Source: Candidatus Bipolaricaulota bacterium (GTDB lineage: Bacteria > Bipolaricaulota > Bipolaricaulia > UBA7950 > UBA9294). Taken from it: a DNA stretch of 21,455 bases. The translations under genes and the position numbers were made by a program. The DNA lies in the NCBI GenBank assembly GCA_030612175.1, contig JAUWOJ010000013.1, forward strand, positions 1 to 21,455, read 5' to 3'. Within the stretch, counting starts at the first letter, position 1; the number at the start of each line of letters is the position of its first letter. The notes beneath the pieces were generated by a model. That model searched no databases, had not been told where the DNA came from, and saw only the letters and a program-made list of their open reading frames with translations. Shown here in pieces: positions 1 through 8,511 of the stretch.

Positions 1-2
1 CC

Positions 3-584
3 TTTCTTAGGAGTGCCGCGCTCGACTTTTGTCCGCGCCAGGTATATTACTATCTAGCTATAGTGAACCTTAAGCAAGGTCATGATAAGGAAGCAATGGC
101 CAATCTGAAAAGATGCCTCACCCGCTTCGTCACAGAAAACACCTACCTAAACCTGGCCAACCTAGCCGTCAACCTCAATGATGTGGAAACAGCGCGGGAA
201 TGCGTAGAGCTGCTGGTGGCCAGTCATCCCCAACCCACGACCCAGCTTCAGGCACGCTATCTTCAAGGAGTTATTGCTATCCGCGATGGGGAATACGACC
301 TCGCGATTAGCATGCTAGAGGATCTTACTCTAGCACACCCCAACTTTGAGCCTTCCTACATTGCGCTTGGCGACCTGTATCGGGGTCAAGGAAAGTCAGT
401 GCGCGCGTACGACAGCTACGAAAAAGCCCTTAACCTGGTCGATGCGAAACTCGCCTCTGCCGAGGGTAAGCTTGCTCGAGCCACCAGCTATTCACAAGAG
501 TACGAGTTGCGCAGTGAGATCGATCTTCTTGCTCAGGAGAAGGAAGCGATTCAAGCAGGGCTTGCCAAGCTACCCCGCCCCTAG
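3..584 (+). CDS. TPR-repeat protein, C-terminal part (5' end outside window)
   Basis: The frame is open from the first bases of the window through to TAG at 582-584, so the gene starts upstream. A GTG at 63 exists, but the translation before it (ending YYYLAIV) is the first helix of a TPR unit, so the GTG is internal. Four tetratricopeptide-like units can be read: one starting before the GTG and ending near KRCL, one around NTYLNLANLAVNLND, one around ARYLQGVIAIRDGEYDLA, and one around PSYIALGDLYRGQG. A charged, probably helical or coiled tail follows (about the last 60 residues). TPR units mediate protein-protein contacts. No enzymatic domain, signal peptide or membrane segment lies in the visible part. 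The secA promoter begins 7 bases after its stop. The specific role is unknown; the visible part could belong to a scaffold or to an assembly factor of the envelope. Confidence 0.8.
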   Translation, partial: FLRSAALDFCPRQVYYYLAIVNLKQGHDKEAMANLKRCLTRFVTENTYLNLANLAVNLNDVETARECVELLVASHPQPTTQLQARYLQGVIAIRDGEYDLAISMLEDLTLAHPNFEPSYIALGDLYRGQGKSVRAYDSYEKALNLVDAKLASAEGKLARATSYSQEYELRSEIDLLAQEKEAIQAGLAKLPRP

Positions 585-590
585 TTCAGG

Positions 591-619
591 TTGAAAGCAT
601 GTTTCTCTCTTCCTATACT
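591..619 (+). promoter_or_regulatory. Predicted sigma-70-type promoter of secA
   Basis: The hexamer TTGAAA (591-596) is separated by exactly 17 bases from TATACT (614-619); each matches the housekeeping consensus at 5 of 6 positions. Transcription would begin near 626-629, leaving only about 8-11 bases before the secA ATG at 637. Seen directly: the boxes and spacing. Inferred: that they are used. Confidence 0.55.
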
Positions 620-636
620 AAACCCGTGATACTCTA

Positions 637-3216
637 ATGGCAATAGACACTATCAAGCGAAGCATAGACTATCTGTTTGGACACACAAATACCCAACAGT
701 TAAGGCGTATGGCTCATGACCTTGATGCGATAAATGGGCTTTCGGGTGAGGTCAAGGAGCTTACGGATACAGAATTGGCGGGAAAAAGCGTCGAGTTCCG
801 TCAGCGTCTTGCGCAAGGAGAATCACGAGAGCGGATCAAAATCGAGCTGTTTGCTGTTGTGCGCGAGGTTGCCGAGCGCAGAGTGGAAATGAGACCATTC
901 GACGTGCAAATCTTGGGGGCGCTGGCGCTAGACGACCGTAAGATTATAGAGATGCAGACAGGCGAGGGGAAAACCCTTGTTGCTACGCTTCCAGTCTGCC
1001 TGAATGCTCTCCTGGGAAAGGTACACGTAATCACAGTAAATGACTATCTCGCCCGCCGCGACCGAGAGTGGATGGGACCAATCTATGAGTTTCTCGGATT
1101 CTCGATTGGGCTTCTTCAGCAAGATATGAAGATGGAGGAGCGGAAGACTGCCTACGCGGCCAGCATACTCTATGGGACGAACAACCAGTTTGGATTCGAC
1201 TATTTACGTGACAACATGGCATTATCTGTTGAACAGAAAGTGCAAGGACCTCTCGATTACGCGATCATAGACGAAATAGACAATACTCTAATCGATGAAG
1301 CACGTACACCGCTTATCATTTCCGGTTCCACGGCCCAATCCACAAACCGTTACAACAAGTTCGCCGGGCTCGCGCACAGGTTCAAGCAAGACAGAGATTT
1401 TGAGATTGATGAGGAAACAAAACGACTTACTATAACTGACGAAGGAATACGCAAAGCGGAACTTTCCCTATCGATTGACAACTTATTCGCGCCGAATAAT
1501 ACGGACATCCTACACTATCTTGAGACTGCTCTTCGAGCATTACATATGTTCAAGAAGGAACAAGAATATATTGTTAAGGATGGCCGAGTAATCATCGTCG
1601 ATGAATTCACTGGTAGACTGATGCCTGATCGTCGCTATTCCGATGGCTTACACCAAGCGCTAGAGGCAAAAGAAGGGATGATGGTGCAGCGTGAGTCACA
1701 GACCCTCGCCCAAATCACTGTCCAGCACTACTTCCAGCTATATAAGGGAATCTGCGGAATGACCGGAACCGCAAAAACAGAAGAGGAAGAATTTAAGCAG
1801 ATCTATGGCCTTCCTGTGCTTGCCATCCCCACTAATGAGCCGCTTATTCGTGAGGCCAAGCCAGACGTGATCTTCCGCAATGAGCAAGGCAAATTCAACG
1901 CAATCGTTGATAATGTAGAGCAACTACACAAGGTAGGCCGGCCGGTATTGATCGGAACCAACTCAATCGAGAAATCTGAGCGCCTATCTTCTCTTCTCAA
2001 GGCACGCAATCTTCCACACCATGTGCTTAACGCCAAACACCATGAGCAAGAAGCACAGATCATCAAAGAAGCCGGACAACGCGAGGCGATCACTGTAGCC
2101 ACAAATATGGCTGGCCGTGGTACCGACATCAAGCTTGGCGATGGATTAGCAGAGCTTGGTGGATTACATGTAATCGGTTGTCAGCGTCATGAGGCCCGCC
2201 GAATTGACAACCAACTCCTTGGCCGAGCCGGAAGACAGGGTGACCCCGGCTCCTCTCAGTTCTTCCTCTCACTGGATGATGATCTTATCCGTGTCTTTGG
2301 TGGAGATAGGATAGCTGGCTTGATGGACCGACTAGGGATGGAAGAAGGACAAGCCATCGAGTACGAAATCTTATCCAGGGCAATCCGTCGAGCACAGAAA
2401 CGGGTTGAGGGAAGAAACTTCGAAATCAGAAAGCGCTTGTTGGAATACGACCTCGTCCTAGCCAAACAACGAGAGGCAATCTACTCACTGCGCGACCGCT
2501 TCCTCCTTCCTCCTCATGATGAAGCAGCTTCCCTTTCACGGGATGATCTAGATGAATACCTGAAACAACTAATCGAGGAATACGCGGAAACCCTTCTCTC
2601 TAAGTACGCCCAAGCATCAACCTCCAAGGACGAGTGGAACCTGTCTGGCCTTGCGCATGAGCTCTCCGCGCACCTTCGCGTTTCGCCCGAAGCCCTCAGA
2701 GAGAAAGGAATCGCTGAGCTTGAGCAGACAGTCCAAGAGCATCTTATGCGTGCCCTCTCTCAGCAACAGAAACGATTGGCCGAGCGTTTCTGTCTGGTTG
2801 CGCACTACTTAATTCTCAGTATTACTGATGAAGCATGGCTATCTCACCTATACACGCTTGATGATCTCAAAGAAGGTATTGGGTGGACCGCCTATGGAGG
2901 AAGCGATCCACTTGTCGCGTTCAAGCGTGAATCGTTCAGCCTGTTCCAAGAAATGCTCCTCCGCACAACGGACAAGATTGTTCGTTCTTTGCTATCTCCG
3001 CGACTCTCTATAGCAAAGGAAATGCCGGCTCCTACCGCGTCGCAGGATCTGCGCTATGTCCATACAAGCCACGATTCAACAAGCAGCACTTCCGCAGCCA
3101 CAACCAGGAAACCAAAACAAATGCCAATCGTGAACAAGACAAAACTGGGTCGCAATGACCCTTGCCTCTGTGGTTCCGGAAAGAAGTACAAGAACTGCTG
3201 CGGGAGGAATGCTTGA
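637..3216 (+). CDS. secA: Protein translocase ATPase SecA
   Basis: SecA is the motor that binds the SecYEG channel and uses ATP to push unfolded preproteins across the cytoplasmic membrane. The 859 residues match the family's usual length. The Walker A motif MQTGEGKT is at residues 106-113, Walker B and the DEID box at 207-215, followed by LIDEARTPLIISG. Later come the second nucleotide-binding-fold motifs TNMAGRGTDI and GRAGRQGDPGSSQFFLSLDDDL. A helical scaffold/wing region follows. The C terminus carries the zinc-binding tail with Cys843, Cys845, Cys854 and Cys855 (CxCxSGKKYKNCC), which in the family contacts SecB or ribosomes. The ATG at 637 gives the normal SecA N terminus. No purine-rich Shine-Dalgarno lies before it, only GTGAT at 626-630, and the predicted transcript leader is very short. 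Identity is certain; the start mechanism is inferred. Confidence 0.98.
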   Translation: MAIDTIKRSIDYLFGHTNTQQLRRMAHDLDAINGLSGEVKELTDTELAGKSVEFRQRLAQGESRERIKIELFAVVREVAERRVEMRPFDVQILGALALDDRKIIEMQTGEGKTLVATLPVCLNALLGKVHVITVNDYLARRDREWMGPIYEFLGFSIGLLQQDMKMEERKTAYAASILYGTNNQFGFDYLRDNMALSVEQKVQGPLDYAIIDEIDNTLIDEARTPLIISGSTAQSTNRYNKFAGLAHRFKQDRDFEIDEETKRLTITDEGIRKAELSLSIDNLFAPNNTDILHYLETALRALHMFKKEQEYIVKDGRVIIVDEFTGRLMPDRRYSDGLHQALEAKEGMMVQRESQTLAQITVQHYFQLYKGICGMTGTAKTEEEEFKQIYGLPVLAIPTNEPLIREAKPDVIFRNEQGKFNAIVDNVEQLHKVGRPVLIGTNSIEKSERLSSLLKARNLPHHVLNAKHHEQEAQIIKEAGQREAITVATNMAGRGTDIKLGDGLAELGGLHVIGCQRHEARRIDNQLLGRAGRQGDPGSSQFFLSLDDDLIRVFGGDRIAGLMDRLGMEEGQAIEYEILSRAIRRAQKRVEGRNFEIRKRLLEYDLVLAKQREAIYSLRDRFLLPPHDEAASLSRDDLDEYLKQLIEEYAETLLSKYAQASTSKDEWNLSGLAHELSAHLRVSPEALREKGIAELEQTVQEHLMRALSQQQKRLAERFCLVAHYLILSITDEAWLSHLYTLDDLKEGIGWTAYGGSDPLVAFKRESFSLFQEMLLRTTDKIVRSLLSPRLSIAKEMPAPTASQDLRYVHTSHDSTSSTSAATTRKPKQMPIVNKTKLGRNDPCLCGSGKKYKNCCGRNA

Positions 3217-3225
3217 TAGATGACA

Positions 3226-3257
3226 CAGTACTTCGTTGCTCACGAGCAACAGTACTG
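3226..3257 (+). terminator. Near-perfect inverted repeat after secA, possible terminator
   Basis: CAGTACT (3226-3232) pairs with AGTACTG (3251-3257), and GTTGCTC (3235-3241) with GAGCAAC (3244-3250). A two-base bulge (TC, 3233-3234) and a tight loop complete the hairpin. It begins 10 bases after the secA stop. There is no T-run behind it, so it may be a weak terminator, an mRNA 3' stabiliser, or a protein-binding site just upstream of the hrcA promoter. Confidence 0.4.
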
Positions 3258-3269
3258 CGATTCGGCTGG

Positions 3270-3298
3270 TTGACAAGGGGGGCGCCAGCAGCTATCAT
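3270..3298 (+). promoter_or_regulatory. Predicted sigma-70-type promoter of the hrcA-grpE-dnaK-dnaJ operon
   Basis: TTGACA (3270-3275, perfect consensus) and TATCAT (3293-3298, 5 of 6) are separated by 17 bases. Transcription would start near 3305, inside the CIRCE element that begins one base after the -10 box region. This placement lets HrcA block RNA polymerase. The boxes and spacing are seen; use in vivo is inferred. Confidence 0.75.
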
Positions 3299-3325
3299 TT
3301 AGCAAACTCCTATGGAGAGTGCTAA
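3299..3325 (+). promoter_or_regulatory. CIRCE operator (HrcA binding site)
   Basis: The family consensus is TTAGCACTC-N9-GAGTGCTAA. Here the left arm is TTAGCAAAC (3299-3307, two mismatches), the spacer is exactly 9 bases, and the right arm GAGTGCTAA (3317-3325) is perfect. The site lies directly behind the -10 box and just ahead of hrcA. HrcA would bind it as a dimer and repress the operon until heat or unfolded protein titrates GroEL. The position fits autoregulation of hrcA. Confidence 0.88.
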
Positions 3326-3333
3326 TAATTCAA

Positions 3334-4395
3334 ATGGATCTCCCCGATAGACAAAAACTAGTTTTAAAAGAGGTTGTGGATCGTTACATTCGCCACCATG
3401 AGCCAGTTTCCTCGAGAATGATCTTGGAGGATTACAACGCGTTGGTCAGCTCAGCAACAATTCGGAACGACATGAACGACTTGGAGGCCTCGAATTATAT
3501 CAGGAAGCCATACTCATCTTCTGGAAGAGTCCCAACAAAAAAGGGGTACCGCTTCTTTGTCGACTGGTTGCTCGACCTTTCTGAACTAACAAAGAAAGAA
3601 CGCCTGGAAATAGTGGAGGCCTATGAGGTTCGTTGCTTAGAAGTACTCGAGGCAATGCACAAGACGGCTTTTCTGTTAGGAAACATTACCGGATGTGTTG
3701 GCTTCGTTATACCGCCACAATGGACGGAAACTCGCCTTGATCACATAATTCTGGCACGAATTGCTCCTCGCTTAATCCTGTTTGTGATCGTATCCAGCAT
3801 TGGAGTCATCAAGCATGGAATGATCCCTGTCGAGAAAGATCTCTCTCGTGACCAGATAGAACAAATAATGGCAATTATCAACAGCAATCTGCGTGGGATG
3901 ACCTTGGAAGAGATAGGAAAACTGACACTAGACAAAGAGAGAGACGGATGGTACGAGCAACTGACACGCGACGCCCTCTTTGTGTTGCGGCACCTCATTA
4001 AGCAACAGGTGCGCCGAGAGCTCTGCTTGGAAGGGATCTTGAACATTACTGACGATCTACAAGAAGTAGCTCCTGATCAGGCAATGGAACAGTTCGTTCA
4101 GCTGATTCACGCGTTACATGATGAAGAAGCATTTGCTAAGACGATCATCCAGAGACGCGCCAATGAGGGCGGAGTTGTTATTTCTGTTGGAGATTGTTCG
4201 CTGCCCGGGATCGCTGAGTACAGCACGGTAACTGCTGGTTATGGTCCACACTCTGGAGTACTTGGCGTGATTGGTCCTCTGTGGATGGACTATGGAAAAG
4301 CTCTCTCCGTGACAAGTTACATTGCAAACCGATTGGAGGCGCTACTAGTGGCTTCTTGCGTGCCAATCCAAGGAGGAAATGGAGATGACGAGTAG
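3334..4395 (+). CDS. hrcA: Heat-inducible transcription repressor HrcA
   Basis: HrcA represses class I heat-shock genes by binding CIRCE. The N-terminal winged helix includes SSATIRNDM (residues 39-47), the recognition region, followed by the family-typical SGRVPTKKGYRFFVD (63-77). The remaining ~275 residues form the GAF-like dimerisation and regulatory part, ending in the usual LxVIGPxxMDYGKA stretch. At 353 residues it has normal length. A GTG at 3319 would add five residues, but it lies inside the CIRCE right arm only about 14 bases from the predicted transcription start. ATG 3334 gives MDLPDRQK, the usual HrcA beginning. GGAGAG at 3314-3319 is the nearest purine tract, somewhat far upstream. 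It is the first gene of the heat-shock operon and its end overlaps grpE by 11 bases. Confidence 0.95.
   Translation: MDLPDRQKLVLKEVVDRYIRHHEPVSSRMILEDYNALVSSATIRNDMNDLEASNYIRKPYSSSGRVPTKKGYRFFVDWLLDLSELTKKERLEIVEAYEVRCLEVLEAMHKTAFLLGNITGCVGFVIPPQWTETRLDHIILARIAPRLILFVIVSSIGVIKHGMIPVEKDLSRDQIEQIMAIINSNLRGMTLEEIGKLTLDKERDGWYEQLTRDALFVLRHLIKQQVRRELCLEGILNITDDLQEVAPDQAMEQFVQLIHALHDEEAFAKTIIQRRANEGGVVISVGDCSLPGIAEYSTVTAGYGPHSGVLGVIGPLWMDYGKALSVTSYIANRLEALLVASCVPIQGGNGDDE
4371..4376 (+). promoter_or_regulatory. Shine-Dalgarno deciding the grpE start
   Basis: AGGAGG sits 8 bases before ATG 4385 but only 2 bases before ATG 4379. The spacing argues that 4385 is the real grpE start, inside the last codons of hrcA. 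Confidence 0.75.
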
Positions 4396-4948
4396 AAAGA
4401 AACAACCAAAAGACATCGATAGAGAGGAGAAGGCAAACAGCTCAGAGAAGACAACAACCCCCACATCACAAGAGCAGCTAATGGCCAACAAAGACAAAGA
4501 GCTCCTTTCCTATATTGAACGCCTAAAACGACTGCAGGCAGAGTTTGAAAACTACAAGAAGCGCATGCAACGTGATATCACAACTATCAGCGAACACGTG
4601 TCAGATCAGTCAATAGCTGACTTTCTACCGCTCTTCGACAATTTGCGGCGAGCCTTTAATAGTCTTGATGAAAACAACGCTACGCAATCATTTGTCGATG
4701 GAATAAAAGGAGTATTCGGCCAATTTGATCAGCTCTTGAAGCAAAAAAACGTTGCTCCAATAATGGCGGTCGGAAAGCTCTTTGATCCGGCAAAACATGA
4801 GGCCTTGCTAAGCATAGAAAGCAAGGAAGAAAGAAACACTATCATTGAGGAATTTGAGCGTGGATACTCCCGTGACAACCGGGTTCTACGCCCAAGCAAG
4901 GTAAAGGTAAGTAAGGGAATGATCCCGCCAGAGGAGGAAGAATCATGA
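4385..4948 (+). CDS. grpE: Nucleotide exchange factor GrpE
   Basis: GrpE releases ADP from DnaK and so resets the chaperone cycle; it also acts as a thermosensor in several species. The 187 residues begin with a charged, low-complexity tail, followed by the long dimerising coiled coil containing LQAEFENYKKRMQRD. The C-terminal beta domain carries the family signature: GKLFDPAKHEAL, then GYSRDNRVLRPSKVKVSKG. Start chosen at 4385 because of AGGAGG at 4371-4376. It overlaps the hrcA end by 11 bases and the dnaK start by 4 (ATGA), so the three genes are probably translationally coupled. Length and motifs are normal. Confidence 0.95.
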   Translation: MTSRKKQPKDIDREEKANSSEKTTTPTSQEQLMANKDKELLSYIERLKRLQAEFENYKKRMQRDITTISEHVSDQSIADFLPLFDNLRRAFNSLDENNATQSFVDGIKGVFGQFDQLLKQKNVAPIMAVGKLFDPAKHEALLSIESKEERNTIIEEFERGYSRDNRVLRPSKVKVSKGMIPPEEEES

Positions 4949-6795
4949 GGGAGAAGATTATTGGAATCGATTTAGGAACAACTAACTCGTGTGTTGCTGT
5001 GTTAGAGGGCGGCGCGCCGGAGGTGATTACCAACGCCGAGGGTGAAAGAACAACTCCATCAGTTATTGCTTTCACTGACAACAATGAACGCCTGGTGGGT
5101 CGATTGGCCAAGCGCCAAGCGATTACCAACCCGAAGCGCACAATCAGATCAATAAAGCGGCAGATGGGCACTGACCACGTGGTAAAGATTGAACAAGATG
5201 GCAAAGTTGAACAATATACACCGGAACAGTTGTCGGCAATGATCCTACAAAAACTAGCGAGAGACGCTGAGAATTACCTAGGCGGAAAGATAAAGAAAGC
5301 AGTAATCACAGTTCCTGCCTACTTCGATGACTCTCAACGACAGGCAACCAAAGACGCGGGCAAGATCGCGGGATTGGAGGTAATGCGGATTATCAACGAG
5401 CCGACGGCAGCTTCTCTCGCTTACGGGCTGGACAAGAGCAAGGAACAAACGATCCTTGTTTACGACTTGGGTGGAGGAACATTCGATGTTTCTATTCTAG
5501 AGATTGGAGATGGAGTATTTGAGGTCATCGCTACTGACGGAGACACACGCCTGGGCGGAGACGATTTCGATCAGCGAATCATCGATTGGCTAGTGGATGA
5601 ATTTCGTAAGGATAGCGGAATCGACCTTCGTGAAGACGCAAGCGCGATGCAACGACTAAAGGATGCCGCGGAAGCAGCGAAAATGGAGCTATCCAGCCGC
5701 AAGGAAACAACCATCCACCTTCCATATATCACTGCTGATGCTGGTGGCCCTAAGCATTTGGAAAAAAAACTCACCCGAGCTAGATTTGAACACATGATTG
5801 ATGACATGCTGCAAAGAACTAACTCCACGGTTGAAGCCACAATGCGGGAGGCAAAGAAATCTGCCAAGGACATAGATCAGGTGGTTCTCGTTGGAGGCTC
5901 GACTCGAATCCCCAAAGTACAGGAGATAATTTCCTCCCGTATCCCCGGAAAGATAAACCGAGAAATCAACCCCGATGAGGTCGTCGCCCAAGGAGCAGCC
6001 ATTCAAGGAGGTATCCTTGCGGGTGAAGTCGATGAAATCGTTCTCCTGGATGTCACTCCATTGACGTTGTCCATCGAAACACTTGGCGGGGTGGCAACGC
6101 CGCTGATTGAGCGCAACACCACTATTCCGACGGAGAAGGCGAAAACCTTCACCACGGCCGAGGATAGCCAGCCAAGTGTGGAGATCCATGTTCTACAGGG
6201 AGAGCGCAAGATGGCGGCTGACAGTAAGTCTCTTGGCAAGTTCCAATTGGTTGGTCTCCCCTCTGCCCCACGTGGGATTCCACAAATTGACGTAACTTTC
6301 AACATCGATACCGACGGAATATTGCACGTAACTGCCAAAGACAAAGCAACGGGAAAGAGTTCTTCAATTACAATCAAGGAATCATCGCATCTCGACGATG
6401 GTGAAATCGACCGCATGCGTCGCGAGGCGGAAACACATGCGGAAGAAGATGATAAGAAAGCCAAAGACGTAGAAGCTCGTAATCAGGCCGACCAACTCGT
6501 TTATTCGGTGGAGAAGTCTCTTTCCGAATTAGGGGAAAAGGTCTCCCCGGAGGAACGCGGTAAGATTGAGGATCAGCTTCGTTCTGTGAGAGACAAGCTT
6601 TCTCAAGACGCAAGCGCGGATGAGCTCCGTCAGGCAATGGAGGAACTCTCCAAGCAGGCTCAACACTTGGCTGAACAAGCCTACAAACAGACGGCTACCG
6701 AAAGCTCTGAGACTCCTTCTGATCAGGAGCAAGAGACAGATAAAGAAGACAATGACGGAGACTACGTAGACGCGGAGTACGAAGAAGAGAAATAA
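4945..6795 (+). CDS. dnaK: Hsp70 chaperone DnaK
   Basis: DnaK is an ATP-dependent chaperone for nascent and misfolded proteins, working with DnaJ and GrpE. The nucleotide-binding domain opens with IGIDLGTTNSCVAV (residues 6-19) and includes LGGGTFDVSILEI and VVLVGGSTRIPKVQ. The substrate-binding domain and helical lid follow, and the end DYVDAEYEEEK resembles the conserved EEVD-like acidic tail. At 616 residues it is the short, Gram-positive-type form: after SIKRQMGTDH the sequence passes directly to QYTPEQLSA, without the insert found in E. coli DnaK. AGGAGG (4932-4937) lies 7 bases before the ATG, which overlaps the grpE stop. Long open frames on the opposite strand within it are shadows. 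Confidence 0.98.
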   Translation: MREKIIGIDLGTTNSCVAVLEGGAPEVITNAEGERTTPSVIAFTDNNERLVGRLAKRQAITNPKRTIRSIKRQMGTDHVVKIEQDGKVEQYTPEQLSAMILQKLARDAENYLGGKIKKAVITVPAYFDDSQRQATKDAGKIAGLEVMRIINEPTAASLAYGLDKSKEQTILVYDLGGGTFDVSILEIGDGVFEVIATDGDTRLGGDDFDQRIIDWLVDEFRKDSGIDLREDASAMQRLKDAAEAAKMELSSRKETTIHLPYITADAGGPKHLEKKLTRARFEHMIDDMLQRTNSTVEATMREAKKSAKDIDQVVLVGGSTRIPKVQEIISSRIPGKINREINPDEVVAQGAAIQGGILAGEVDEIVLLDVTPLTLSIETLGGVATPLIERNTTIPTEKAKTFTTAEDSQPSVEIHVLQGERKMAADSKSLGKFQLVGLPSAPRGIPQIDVTFNIDTDGILHVTAKDKATGKSSSITIKESSHLDDGEIDRMRREAETHAEEDDKKAKDVEARNQADQLVYSVEKSLSELGEKVSPEERGKIEDQLRSVRDKLSQDASADELRQAMEELSKQAQHLAEQAYKQTATESSETPSDQEQETDKEDNDGDYVDAEYEEEK

Positions 6796-6822
6796 TCTCC
6801 AAAAAGCAACGGAGGCAGCAGC

Positions 6823-7914
6823 GTGGCCAAGCGCGATTACTACAAGGCATTAGGGGTAGACCGTGATGCTAGCCAGGAAGAGATCAAGCGGGCGTATCGC
6901 ACACAGGCAAAGGAACTCCATCCAGACAAGAACCTCACTACACGGAAGAAGGCCGAGGAACAATTCAGACGTGTAGCAGAAGCCTATGAGGTTCTCTCTG
7001 ACTCGGAGAAACGCTCTCGATATGATCGCTATGGTCACGCTGGGCCAGATCAAGGGTTCAACTTCGATGTGAACGACTTTCGCCATGCGCGTCAGGCTTA
7101 CGCTGATTTCGGATTTGGTGGATTTGACGACATCTTTGATCTCTTCTTCCGTCAAGGGGCCACCCGCGGGCAGCAGGCCCGTCAAGGCGAAGATATCGAG
7201 TACAAACTTCGCATCAGCCTAGAAGATGCTGCCTCCGGGACACGGATGAAAATCACTGTACCTCGGCTGGTCTCCTGCAGCTACTGTAACGGAGATGGAA
7301 TAGAGCCGGGTACTTCCAGGCAGGCCTGTCCTACCTGCAGAGGGAAAGGACAAGTAGAATACAGACAGCAAAGCCTGCTGGGGAGCTTCATGACCCTCCG
7401 TAGCTGCCCTGAGTGTGGCGGAGCAGGAGAGATCATAAAACATCCGTGCAAACACTGCGGCGGAAAAGGACGGGTCAAGGAAAAGAGCAAGATTTCGATA
7501 ACTGTTCCGGCTGGTGTTGACAACGGCTCCCGCCTTAGATTGAGAAGCCAGGGGTACGTGGGCCCAGGTAATGGCCAGACAGGAGATCTGTACATCGTAA
7601 TTGAGGTAATTCCGCACGCTACGTTCGAGCGACGAGGATCAGACGTCTTCTCCAAGGCGAGAATTCATTACGGGCAAGCAGCACTAGGAGCAAAGATAAA
7701 GATAAATACGTTGTGGGGAGAGGCGGCGCTCACAATCCCACAAGGAACCCAGCCTGGGACAACCCTATCTTTGCCAGGTAAAGGGATGCCTAGCCTACAC
7801 AAGAAAGGGAAGGGAAACCACTACGTAATACTGCAAGTTGTTATTCCCACCCACCTAAACACGTCACAGCGTCGCGCACTTAGAGAATTCGAGAAAACCC
7901 TTACCCCTAGTTAA
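6823..7914 (+). CDS. dnaJ: Hsp40 co-chaperone DnaJ
   Basis: DnaJ delivers substrates to DnaK and stimulates its ATPase. The J domain spans residues 1-70 with the essential HPD at 33-35. A short Gly/Phe-rich linker follows (about 72-120). Then come four CxxCxGxG zinc repeats with Cys152/155, 169/172, 195/198 and 209/212, and the C-terminal substrate-binding domain with GxxPGTTLSLPGKGMP. All eight cysteines are present, and 363 residues is typical of class I DnaJ. The start is GTG, supported by GGAGG at 6811-6815, 7 bases upstream, and by the standard opening MAKRDYYKALGV. It is the last gene of the heat-shock operon and converges on rdgB with only 3 bases between stop codons; no terminator hairpin is visible there. 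Confidence 0.97.
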   Translation: MAKRDYYKALGVDRDASQEEIKRAYRTQAKELHPDKNLTTRKKAEEQFRRVAEAYEVLSDSEKRSRYDRYGHAGPDQGFNFDVNDFRHARQAYADFGFGGFDDIFDLFFRQGATRGQQARQGEDIEYKLRISLEDAASGTRMKITVPRLVSCSYCNGDGIEPGTSRQACPTCRGKGQVEYRQQSLLGSFMTLRSCPECGGAGEIIKHPCKHCGGKGRVKEKSKISITVPAGVDNGSRLRLRSQGYVGPGNGQTGDLYIVIEVIPHATFERRGSDVFSKARIHYGQAALGAKIKINTLWGEAALTIPQGTQPGTTLSLPGKGMPSLHKKGKGNHYVILQVVIPTHLNTSQRRALREFEKTLTPS

Positions 7915-7917
7915 GGA

Positions 7918-8511
7918 TCAATCTTTCTGGGCAAGGTCCTGCAGGATCTTGTTCATCCCCTTAATGGCAATATAGCGATGGCTGATCTGGTTCTTCTTCT
8001 CTAGGGAAAGCTCCGCCAGAGTACAGTTGAAATCATCCGGGATGAACAACGGGTCATAACCAAATCCTCCTCTTCCGGATGGATGAGTGGCAATCCTTCC
8101 CCATAATCTGCCTTCGCTTGTAAACTCTTTGCCCTCTGGAAGCCGAAGAGCGGCAATGGCGACAAAGCATGCTCGACGATCTTGGACTCCGCCCAATCTC
8201 TCAAGTAGCAAGGCATTGTTCTTCTCATGATTAACAGGAATCCCGGAGAACCGCGCGGAGAATATTCCGGGCGCTCCGCCCAGAGCAACTACCTCAAGAC
8301 CCGCGTCTTCAGCCAAGACAGGAAGGCCCGTTTCGGCACAGACTGCCCGTGCCTTGATTAGCGCGTTCTCCACAAAGGATTTTCCGGATTCCTCTACAGT
8401 ACGGAATGGCTGATCCAGGTAGGTTACTAACTTCACAGAGCGAAGATCAGCCAGAAGCTCCCGCAATTCCTTCATCTTGCCTCGGTTCTTGGTTCCGAGG
8501 AGGATGATCAC
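7918..8511 (-). CDS. rdgB: XTP/dITP diphosphatase (RdgB/HAM1 family)
   Basis: This enzyme hydrolyses non-canonical purine nucleoside triphosphates (dITP, XTP) to monophosphates, keeping deaminated bases out of DNA and RNA. Family motifs are TKNRGKMKE (residues 7-15, nucleotide binding), EDAGLEV with Asp69 as the likely catalytic base, SGRGGFGYDPLFIP (145-158) and SHRYIA (177-182). The 197 residues match the family. The start is GTG at 8509-8511, overlapping the TGA of the upstream oppF-like gene as GTGA, so translation is probably coupled. It is the last gene of the secG-oppD-oppF-rdgB group, a combination with no obvious shared pathway. Confidence 0.95.
   Translation of the reverse strand: MIILLGTKNRGKMKELRELLADLRSVKLVTYLDQPFRTVEESGKSFVENALIKARAVCAETGLPVLAEDAGLEVVALGGAPGIFSARFSGIPVNHEKNNALLLERLGGVQDRRACFVAIAALRLPEGKEFTSEGRLWGRIATHPSGRGGFGYDPLFIPDDFNCTLAELSLEKKNQISHRYIAIKGMNKILQDLAQKD

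Noticed and set aside
3319..3333. GTG 3319 as the hrcA start
   Set aside because: It lies inside the CIRCE right arm, about 14 bases from the predicted transcript start; ATG 3334 gives the usual HrcA N terminus.
5571..6464. Long minus-strand open frames (100-166 codons) inside dnaK
   Set aside because: They are opposite a certain dnaK gene, with low-complexity Ser/Arg-rich translations typical of shadow frames.
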